In this document: positions 1 through 5,589 of the stretch, piece after piece
Layout of the letters: each line of letters starts with the position of its first letter
Position numbering within the stretch: position 1 is the stretch's first letter
Program-made: the position numbers and the translations under genes
Assembly: GCA_017961575.1 (NCBI GenBank)
Contig: JAGCXA010000036.1
Span: 1-35,335, forward strand
Direction: 5' to 3'
Source of the DNA: Clostridia bacterium
GTDB lineage: Bacteria; Bacillota; Clostridia; Oscillospirales; CAG-272
Length of the DNA stretch: 35,335 nt
Notes under the pieces: model-generated
The model's input: the letters and a program-made list of their open reading frames with translations, nothing else
The model's database searches: none
Told to the model about the DNA's origin: nothing

Positions 1-403
1 AAAGGGGGCTTTCCAACGCCCGGCATCCGTTGTTTTCAATACAATTGAAAAAGTGATTGTAAACGGGCGTTTGGATCACAACGTTCTCATTGGCGGTGGT
101 AAGTTTTCGGATGATCGATGAAATGGAGGGTATGACGCCCGCGCTGAAAAGAAGTTCCTCTTTTTTCATCTTTAAGCCGTGCCTTCGCTGCCACCATTCG
201 ATATACGCCTGATACCACGCGTCGGGTATTGCCGTATATCCAAAGATCCCGTGTTCCATTCTCCCTTTCAGGGCGTCGAGGATCCCCGGCGCCAGGGTAA
301 AGTCCATATCGGCCACCCACATGGGAAGCTCGTTTTCCCTGACGTTCCATTTTTCAGAGTCCGTGTTTCTTCTGTCCACGACCGTATCAAAATCATAATT
401 CAT
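1..403 (-). CDS. MalY/PatB-type PLP aminotransferase / C-S beta-lyase, N-terminal part
   Basis: This partial gene runs off the left edge, so only about the first 134 residues are visible. Translation from the ATG at 403-401 gives an N-terminus with a DRRNTDSEKW stretch and the PMWVADMDF block typical of the MalY/PatB branch of fold-type I PLP enzymes, followed by the GYT and W-rich region seen in that family. Family members cleave cystathionine or cysteine to pyruvate, ammonia and a thiol. The PLP lysine lies outside the window. A GGGAG ribosome site sits about 8 bases upstream of the chosen ATG. The gene lies 31 bases beyond the rhodanese/PP-loop gene and is probably the last visible member of that operon. 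A link to sulfur supply is inferred from these neighbours. Related aminotransferases are possible, but the DRRNT and WVADMDF signatures favour this family. Confidence 0.85.
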   Translation of the reverse strand, partial: MNYDFDTVVDRRNTDSEKWNVRENELPMWVADMDFTLAPGILDALKGRMEHGIFGYTAIPDAWYQAYIEWWQRRHGLKMKKEELLFSAGVIPSISSIIRKLTTANENVVIQTPVYNHFFNCIENNGCRALESPL

Positions 404-434
404 AAATCATACTCCCGTAATTTGATCGCGCCGA

Positions 435-1580
435 TCATTCAAAAAAGGTTTGCTCTTCTTCGTCGTATGAATCGAGGAAAGAGTGAACCGTCCCTTTCCT
501 TTTATAACCGATGATCGTATCGAAATTTACGTTCCGAACGCTGTTAAATATGTTGCTTTCCACATATGGATTCGTTTTTTTCAATTCCCGTATCAGGTTT
601 TTGATCTCCTGCCGCTTCGAGGCGTTGTCCGGATTACAGGAAGTGCAGGTATCGGTGAATTTGCAGGCGCATTGCAGGAAATGCAGACCGTTATAGTCGC
701 GCCAGCGTTTTACGTCGTCCTCGCGTATGAAATACATGGGGCGGATCAGTTCCATTCCTTCAAAATTGGTACTGTGTAGTTTTGGCATCATGGTCTGCAC
801 CTGACCGCCGTAAAGCATTCCCATCAGAATGGTCTCGATCACGTCGTCGTAATGATGCCCGAGCGCGATCTTGTTGCACCCGAGTTCCTTCGCCTTGCTG
901 TACAGGTATCCGCGGCGCATTCTGGCGCAGATATAACACGGGGATTTTTCAATATGTAAGACCGATTCGAAAATGTTTGACTCAAAAACCGTGATCGGAA
1001 TATTGAGAACCTTTGCGTTTTGCTCTATGATCGTGCGATTTTCGGGGCTGTAACCGGGATCCATAACGAGAAAGACGACTTCAAACGGGAATTTGTTGTG
1101 CTTTTTAAGCTTCTGGAACAGTTTTGCCATCAACATGCTGTCTTTCCCGCCGGAAATGCAGACCGCGATCCTGTCGTTTTCTTTTATCAACCGATACTCG
1201 TTGATTGCCTCGACGAATTTGCTCCATATTGTCTTCTTGAACTTTTTTTCTATGCTTTTCTCAATGTCATCGGATTTTTGCCTGTCGGATTTCAGATCCT
1301 CCAGCATGAACCCGTAGTAGCCCTCTTTCAGATTGACCGCGCGAAATCCCGCGTCCCGCAGTTCTCCCGCGACGCCGTCGCTTACTATGCCGCTTTTACA
1401 CGCAATGACGTATAGTGTATCGCGGTCAAACTCTTCGGCTGCCCGCTTGATTTCTTTTTGCGGAATGTTGACGGCGCCCGGGATGCTGCCGTAGCGAAAA
1501 TCGATCTCGTCCCGGATGTCGATGATCCGATATTTTTCTTTTATTTCTCCTAAATCTTTGACGCTGATTTCTTCAATCAC
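435..1580 (-). CDS. Rhodanese domain fused to TtcA/TilS-type PP-loop ATPase (tRNA thiolation-like)
   Basis: The 381-residue protein begins with a rhodanese-like domain (about residues 1-95) whose candidate persulfide cysteine is Cys61 in IACKSG. A PP-loop ATP pyrophosphatase domain follows, with SGGKDS at about 143-148. A CYIC pair (about 215/218), GHHYDDVIET and a cysteine-rich tail resemble TtcA, the enzyme that thiolates C32 of tRNA. The rhodanese part could carry sulfur to the ligase part, which is inference. I prefer the GTG at 1580-1578: a GAGGG ribosome site lies 8 bases upstream, and the start falls 17 bases after the hydrolase stop. An ATG at 1622 would overlap the upstream gene by 25 bases, and an ATG-like start at 1727 by far more. 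The neighbours TcdA and a MalY-type lyase support a sulfur or tRNA-modification role. Confidence 0.8.
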   Translation of the reverse strand: MIEEISVKDLGEIKEKYRIIDIRDEIDFRYGSIPGAVNIPQKEIKRAAEEFDRDTLYVIACKSGIVSDGVAGELRDAGFRAVNLKEGYYGFMLEDLKSDRQKSDDIEKSIEKKFKKTIWSKFVEAINEYRLIKENDRIAVCISGGKDSMLMAKLFQKLKKHNKFPFEVVFLVMDPGYSPENRTIIEQNAKVLNIPITVFESNIFESVLHIEKSPCYICARMRRGYLYSKAKELGCNKIALGHHYDDVIETILMGMLYGGQVQTMMPKLHSTNFEGMELIRPMYFIREDDVKRWRDYNGLHFLQCACKFTDTCTSCNPDNASKRQEIKNLIRELKKTNPYVESNIFNSVRNVNFDTIIGYKRKGTVHSFLDSYDEEEQTFFE

Positions 1581-1597
1581 AACGGTCGCCCTCGATA

Positions 1598-2425
1598 CTA
1601 TCCTGCTGTTTTTTCGATCCATTCCGCTACGGTTTTCGCGAGTTTCATTCTTTGTCCGGCAAAACTGTGTGTGCTGACGATCACTTGGTACGTCACCGGG
1701 GCGGACGACTCTTTCAACTGTTCCCACAGCGGGCGCATCATTTTGTCCGCCGGCGCGACGGAATCCAGAGAGGCTTCCACGAGAAGGACGGGGATCGAGA
1801 CAAGACGTTCGTATTGATTCAGGATACCGAGTTCACCCCGAAAATCACGCGCGTTTTCGTAAACTTCCGCGGCGGAATTCATTTTCAGGCACTGTCCCTC
1901 TGTTTCGATCATAAGAAACAGTTCCTTTTCCAGATGATACCGGAAAGCGGCGCCGATATCGTAGGCGGCGAGCGCCGCCACGCCGCGGATGAACGGAAGT
2001 TCCTTCGCCGCGTTCAGAACCGACTGACCGCCCATGCTGTGTCCGACCAAAAATATATTGTCCGGGTCGATACCGTACTGATCGGCGATCGCGGGGTTTT
2101 TCGCCCATTTTGTGATCGCGATCAGATCGTCTTTCAGATTGGTAAACAGGTAATTTCCCTCGCTGCCCCAGGCACCGCGGTGATTCATGTGGATCACGAC
2201 GCATCCGGCGCGCATCAGCGCGAGTTCCAGATCGTTATTCGTGGTGTATCCGGGGAATCCGTGCGACGTGATCACGGTCGGATAGGGCTTTTCGATTCTT
2301 TTATCGGGTGCGAGAAGATACCCGTACAGCCGGCATCCGCCGCTGATGATATTCAGTTCGTAAATCTCCGGCGAGGTGACCTCCTCGTCCTTTTCAAATT
2401 CCATAAAAAGATGATCGGCTTTCAT
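1598..2425 (-). CDS. Alpha/beta hydrolase (serine esterase or peptidase-like)
   Basis: This 275-residue protein has an alpha/beta-hydrolase layout. It has a HGFPG oxyanion segment near residue 55, the nucleophile elbow GHSMGG with Ser130, a likely acid Asp221 in EASLDSVAP, and a likely catalytic His253 in STHSF. No signal peptide is visible, so it is probably cytoplasmic. The substrate cannot be read from the sequence. The ATG at 2425 is chosen because AGGTG lies 6 bases upstream; an in-frame GTG at 2434 would place that ribosome site inside the gene. It sits in the tcdA operon between the small Cys protein and the rhodanese/PP-loop gene, with short gaps on both sides. The TAG stop at 1598-1600 lies just ahead of the next gene. 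Confidence 0.8.
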   Translation of the reverse strand: MKADHLFMEFEKDEEVTSPEIYELNIISGGCRLYGYLLAPDKRIEKPYPTVITSHGFPGYTTNNDLELALMRAGCVVIHMNHRGAWGSEGNYLFTNLKDDLIAITKWAKNPAIADQYGIDPDNIFLVGHSMGGQSVLNAAKELPFIRGVAALAAYDIGAAFRYHLEKELFLMIETEGQCLKMNSAAEVYENARDFRGELGILNQYERLVSIPVLLVEASLDSVAPADKMMRPLWEQLKESSAPVTYQVIVSTHSFAGQRMKLAKTVAEWIEKTAG

Positions 2426-2455
2426 TTCGTCCACCTGTCGCTGCCGTTTTTTACT

Positions 2456-2671
2456 TTAACGAATGAACGGAGCGGTAAACTCCGCGTTGATCTCGCTCAA
2501 CTCTTTTTCCCCGTCAATATACGCCTGATAGATGCTGTCGATCCTTCCGCCCCCGCGATTGTCGCACCCGGAGCAGAACTCGCACTCCGCTCCGCAGTCG
2601 CCGTAGAGCGCCCGACGCACGATTTCTGCGCGTTCCTCGCGCGTTGTATCCTTGATCAGTAGCGATTTCAT
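2456..2671 (-). CDS. Small Cys-rich conserved protein of unknown function
   Basis: A 71-residue protein starts at 2671, preceded by AAAGGTG. It carries a compact cysteine cluster, GDCGAECEFCSGC (about residues 29-41), with spacing C-x3-C-x2-C-x2-C that could bind a metal or an Fe-S cluster. The N-terminal half is charged and helical; the C-terminal half reads IYQAYIDGEKELSEINAEF. Small proteins of this general form recur in Clostridia, but I do not know a tested function and do not assign one. It lies between tcdA (3 bases upstream) and the alpha/beta hydrolase, so it is very likely cotranslated with them. The tight spacing, the good ribosome site and ordinary codon use argue for a real gene. 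Confidence 0.7.
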   Translation of the reverse strand: MKSLLIKDTTREERAEIVRRALYGDCGAECEFCSGCDNRGGGRIDSIYQAYIDGEKELSEINAEFTAPFIR

Positions 2672-2674
2672 TTT

Positions 2675-3448
2675 TCACCTTTCTTTGGTTTTCGTGTTTT
2701 TCGTCAGATCCTTCACGACCTCCCCCGCGATCAGCAACCCCGCGACCGACGGGACGAACGCAACGCTGCCCGGTATATCACGCCGTTCGGTACATTTGTG
2801 CTTTGCTCCGGGAGGACAAATACAGTGTGTCCGACAACTGATCGACATATCCTCGATGGGTCTTGTCGGCTGTTCTTCCGAATAGACGACCTTCAGTTTT
2901 TTCACGCCGCGCTTTTTCAGTTCCGTGCGGATCACCCTCGCGAGAGGGCACATCCGTGTTTGGTATATATCCGCGACGCGGAACTGACTGCCGTCCAGTT
3001 TGTTGCCCGCGCCCATACAGCTGATGATCGGCACGTTGTGCCTTTGCGCCTGCATGACAAGTTCGAGTTTCGCCGAGACCGTATCGACCGCGTCGACGAC
3101 GTAATCGTACTCGTCAAACGGAAACTCGTCCGCATTTTCCGGCAGGAAAAAGCATTTGCGCACGGTGATCTCCGCATCGGGATAGATTTCCAGCATACGC
3201 TCTTTCATCACGTCTGCTTTGTACTGTCCCACCGTTTTTCTGGTGGCGATGATCTGGCGGTTCAGGTTCGTCAGGCAGACCTTGTCGTCGTCGATCAGAT
3301 CGAATTTGCCCACGCCGCTTCGTATCAGCGCCTCGCAGACGTAGCCGCCTACGCCCCCGATGCCGAAGACCGCCACGCGGCTCGACTGCAATTTTTCGAT
3401 CGCTTCTTTTCCGATAAGAAGCTGTGTTCTTGAAAACTGATTCAACAT
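2675..3448 (-). CDS. tcdA: tRNA threonylcarbamoyladenosine dehydratase-like E1 protein (TcdA/ThiF family)
   Basis: The 257-residue protein has the ThiF/MoeB/E1 adenylating fold. It has the nucleotide-binding FGIGGVGGY near residues 28-36, DDDKVCLTNLNRQ, and the DAVDTV and SCMGAGNK segments. The N-terminus (SRTQLLIGKE) and C-terminus (GSVAFVPSVAGLLIAG) match the TcdA/CsdL branch rather than ThiF or MoeB. That family makes the cyclic form of t6A37 in tRNA by ATP-dependent dehydration. A cysteine group near residue 207 (CRTHCICPPG) may bind a metal, which is inference. It is the first gene of the operon, behind the promoter at 3572-3600, with AAGGG about 7 bases before the ATG. Together with the PP-loop and rhodanese gene downstream it suggests a tRNA-modification or sulfur operon. 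Confidence 0.9.
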   Translation of the reverse strand: MLNQFSRTQLLIGKEAIEKLQSSRVAVFGIGGVGGYVCEALIRSGVGKFDLIDDDKVCLTNLNRQIIATRKTVGQYKADVMKERMLEIYPDAEITVRKCFFLPENADEFPFDEYDYVVDAVDTVSAKLELVMQAQRHNVPIISCMGAGNKLDGSQFRVADIYQTRMCPLARVIRTELKKRGVKKLKVVYSEEQPTRPIEDMSISCRTHCICPPGAKHKCTERRDIPGSVAFVPSVAGLLIAGEVVKDLTKNTKTKER

Positions 3449-3571
3449 ATCCTATCCCTTATTGCGCCGATCCCGCCCGGTTTGCAAACGGCTCCGTTTT
3501 TTCACCCGACGGTATCCTGTACGTTATGAAAATAACGCAATTCACCTATCATTTTAGTATGTGATTAAGTT

Positions 3572-3600
3572 ATTGTACCTCATCGGAAGCGAAAAGTCAA
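3572..3600 (-). promoter_or_regulatory. Sigma-A-type promoter of the tcdA operon
   Basis: On the minus strand TTGACT (3600-3595) is followed after 17 bases by TACAAT (3577-3572). It points at tcdA, leaving an A+T-rich leader of about 120 bases. I see no riboswitch in the leader. Confidence 0.75.
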
Positions 3601-3640
3601 TACTTACCGGCTTTTATCCGAAAAAAACACAGGATAAAGA

Positions 3641-3661
3641 AAACGCCCGGATCGGGCGTTT
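3641..3661 (-). terminator. Intrinsic terminator, probably usable in both directions
   Basis: Nine-base perfect arms (AAACGCCCG and CGGGCGTTT) enclose a 3-base loop. On the minus strand the hairpin is followed by TTCTTTATCC. It would end transcription coming from the tRNA side before the tcdA promoter. Confidence 0.7.
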
Positions 3662-3704
3662 TACGGAAATCAAATCTCGTAACGCAAAAACCGTTTCTTT
3701 ATGA

Positions 3705-3728
3705 TTGCGGAGACAGGACAAGTTGAAC
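3705..3728 (-). repeat. Partial copy of the tRNA-fMet 3' end
   Basis: TTGCGGAGACAGGAC at 3705-3719 matches 14 of 15 bases of the tRNA 3' half at 3885-3899 and is followed by TTGAAC, also found in the tRNA. The copy has no CCA and no anticodon arm, so it is not a working tRNA. It lies 180 bases downstream of the tRNA in the transcription direction. It may be a relic of integration or a local duplication. Confidence 0.5.
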
Positions 3729-3784
3729 GGCATTTGCCCTGACGGAGAGGGAAGGGGTGACTGTATTGGATGGGCAAACGCCAA

Positions 3785-3812
3785 GAGTTTCGCGGCTCGC
3801 GCCGCGAAACTC
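3785..3812. repeat. Perfect 12-base inverted repeat
   Basis: GAGTTTCGCGGC (3785-3796) and GCCGCGAAACTC (3801-3812) form a perfect stem with a 4-base loop. It sits between the tRNA terminator and the terminator at 3641, with a weaker inverted pair GGCATTTGCCC / GGGCAAACGCC (3729-3739, 3772-3782) to its left. No gene is visible between 3449 and 3881. The function is unknown. Confidence 0.6.
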
Positions 3813-3843
3813 GGTTCCGCGTCCGTTGGGCTTCGTAATCAAA

Positions 3844-3880
3844 CATCAAAGGGCATCCCACGAGGGGATGCCCTTTGATG
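3844..3880 (-). terminator. Strong hairpin directly behind tRNA-fMet
   Basis: Sixteen-base perfect arms (3844-3859 and 3865-3880) enclose a 5-base loop. On the minus strand the stem starts one base after the tRNA CCA and is followed by TTTGATT. It is the likely terminator, or a processing stem, for the tRNA transcript. Confidence 0.75.
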
Positions 3881-3881
3881 T

Positions 3882-3958
<77 letters not shown>

Positions 3959-3984
3959 ATACCGCTTTTTGCGTCAGCCATATT

Positions 3985-4013
3985 ATTATATACAATCCGG
4001 CGCAGAAAATCAA
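3985..4013 (-). promoter_or_regulatory. Promoter of tRNA-fMet
   Basis: On the minus strand TTGATT (4013-4008) and TATAAT (3990-3985) are 17 bases apart. The mature tRNA begins about 27 bases after the -10 box. Confidence 0.75.
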
Positions 4014-4105
4014 CCCTTTTTGCGGTGAAAAAGGCATTTTGTGAAAAATCACCGAAAGAATTGCGCCTGCAAAGATCGTTTTGAGGTTCTTTTCGGCAAA
4101 TGTGA

Positions 4106-4135
4106 CGAATCCCCGCCCGGTCGGGCGGGGATTCG
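4106..4135 (-). terminator. GC-rich hairpin behind the DUF308 gene
   Basis: Thirteen-base perfect arms (4106-4118 and 4123-4135, CGAATCCCCGCCC and its complement) enclose a 4-base loop. It lies 18 bases after the gene's stop. It lacks a U-run, so it may act as a transcript-end stabiliser or need a factor. Confidence 0.55.
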
Positions 4136-4152
4136 CGGATTTTACGGGACGA

Positions 4153-4623
4153 TTACTTCCTCGCCGAGGCGGGGATGAGGCACAGGATCCCTTCGACGAT
4201 CAGCAGGATGCCGATGACGAGGAAGAACCAACTTGCGACGGCGAAAGCGTTGATGATCATCAGAACGCCCACGACGGCGGCGCCGACGATGTAGAGGAGC
4301 GCGAGCGGGGTCTTTTTCGTACTGTCGAAGAGGCGGAGCACCGCCCAGACGAGCAGGATCACGCCGAGCACGATGATCGCGTATTTGGCGACGGCGGCGG
4401 CAAAAACGATGGCGAGCACGCCGACCGCGGCTTCAAGGATCCCTTGCACGAGGCGGCGGTTCATCATATCGAGAACCCCCTGCACGATCAGGAGAACGCC
4501 GATCCCGATCACGCACCAGCGGGCGACGGAGCCCCTGTAAATGCAGAAGAGGATGCCGAGAACGATGTAGATCAGCGCGTAGATCAGGGCGTTGGCGACC
4601 TGTTTCGATTTTTTGGATGCCAT
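4153..4623 (-). CDS. DUF308 (HdeD-like) small integral membrane protein
   Basis: The 156-residue protein is almost entirely hydrophobic and shows six predicted membrane segments in paired hairpins, with short charged turns such as MMNRRLVQG and FDSTKKTP. This pattern, and repeated GILL/GVLL-IVxG motifs, fit the DUF308/HdeD family, whose best-known member is linked to acid resistance in enterobacteria. In Clostridia the role is unknown and no acid-stress function should be assumed. It has its own promoter (4661-4689) and ribosome site AAGGAAAA, and ends in a GC-rich hairpin, so it appears monocistronic. Lysine-rich ends (MASKKSK, ASARK) probably face the cytoplasm. Confidence 0.75.
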   Translation of the reverse strand: MASKKSKQVANALIYALIYIVLGILFCIYRGSVARWCVIGIGVLLIVQGVLDMMNRRLVQGILEAAVGVLAIVFAAAVAKYAIIVLGVILLVWAVLRLFDSTKKTPLALLYIVGAAVVGVLMIINAFAVASWFFLVIGILLIVEGILCLIPASARK

Positions 4624-4660
4624 AATCAGTTTTCCTTTCCAAGCGATTTTCGGTAGTTCA

Positions 4661-4689
4661 ATGATACATCATCTGAGGGGAAAAGTCAA
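4661..4689 (-). promoter_or_regulatory. Promoter of the DUF308 gene
   Basis: On the minus strand TTGACT (4689-4684) and TATCAT (4666-4661) are separated by 17 bases. It begins right after the terminator hairpin of the preceding operon. Confidence 0.7.
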
Positions 4690-4691
4690 GT

Positions 4692-4720
4692 GCGGGAGGA
4701 CGTGTTTCGCGTCCTCCCGC
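4692..4720 (-). terminator. Terminator of the Leu T-box operon
   Basis: Eleven-base perfect arms (4692-4702 and 4710-4720) enclose a 7-base loop, 17 bases after the amidohydrolase stop. On the minus strand the tail is ACTTGACTTTTCCCC, a weak U-run; on the plus strand a better U-run follows (AGCGTTTTTT). It separates the operon from the next promoter. Confidence 0.65.
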
Positions 4721-4737
4721 AGCGTTTTTTCGGTTTC

Positions 4738-5589
4738 TTACTTTTTGAATCCCAGCAGTTCCGCCGCGTTATCCCAGAGGATCTTTTTCCGGTCGGCGTC
4801 GGAGAGCGGAATGTCGAAGAAGGCGTCGAGCACCTTGCCCGGCTCCCACATCGGGAAGTCGGTGCCGAAGAGCACGCGCTCCGCGCCGTAGCGGTCGATG
4901 ATCTCCCGCGCCTTCTCCGACCCGATATACGGGGTGCCGGAGTCCGGCACGTCGTACCCGGCGCCGAGGTCGAGCGAGGACGAGCAGTCCACCCACAGGT
5001 TCGGGGTGCCGGCAAGTTCGATGCTCGCCTGCTCCCAGATCGACCAGCCGCCGAAATGCGCGCCGATCAGTTTCAGGGTCGGGTGGCGTTTCAGCAAAGG
5101 GATCAGCCGATTGGGGTTGGAATTGTCGTAGCGCACGTCGCCCGTGTGCATCAGCATCACGAGACCTGCGTCCGCGACGGCGTCGTACATTTTGGCATAT
5201 TGGGGCAGATCGATCTGAAACCCCTGGATGTCGGGATGCACTTTGACGCCCTGCAACCCGAGGTCGACGAGGTGACGGACGTCCTCCTCGATGGTTTCGC
5301 TCTCGGGGTGGAGCGTGCCGAACCCGACGAGCAGGTCGGGATACTCGGCGACCTCGCGGGCGATGAACTCGTTGATGCTCTTGACCTGTTTCGGGGTCGT
5401 GGCGACCGAGTGAACGAGCGAGCCGTCGATGCCCGCCGCCCGACTGCGTTCGAGCAGGTCGGGCACCGTGCCGAGACAGTCGGCGGTACTGCCGTAAAAA
5501 TGATCGGTGCCCGCCACCGCCTTCGCCGCGATCTTTTCGGGATAGATGTGACAATGCGCGTCGAAAACGCGGAAACCTTTGCGACCCAT
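4738..5589 (-). CDS. Amidohydrolase-2 family metal-dependent TIM-barrel hydrolase
   Basis: The 283-residue protein has the amidohydrolase-2 (ACMSD-like) pattern. It has an N-terminal HCH metal motif in FDAHCHIYPEK, GVKVHPDIQGF, MLMHTGD, IGAHFGG with a likely metal His, and a C-terminal FGTDFPMW carrying the conserved Asp. Members are decarboxylases or hydrolases of small carboxylates and lactones; the substrate here is unknown. Its ATG overlaps the stop of the TIM-barrel/AMP-ligase fusion gene (TAATG), so the two are translationally coupled. It is the last gene of the operon behind the Leu-type T-box. That placement suggests a step linked to leucine or isovalerate metabolism, but nothing in the protein proves this. 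Confidence 0.8.
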   Translation of the reverse strand: MGRKGFRVFDAHCHIYPEKIAAKAVAGTDHFYGSTADCLGTVPDLLERSRAAGIDGSLVHSVATTPKQVKSINEFIAREVAEYPDLLVGFGTLHPESETIEEDVRHLVDLGLQGVKVHPDIQGFQIDLPQYAKMYDAVADAGLVMLMHTGDVRYDNSNPNRLIPLLKRHPTLKLIGAHFGGWSIWEQASIELAGTPNLWVDCSSSLDLGAGYDVPDSGTPYIGSEKAREIIDRYGAERVLFGTDFPMWEPGKVLDAFFDIPLSDADRKKILWDNAAELLGFKK

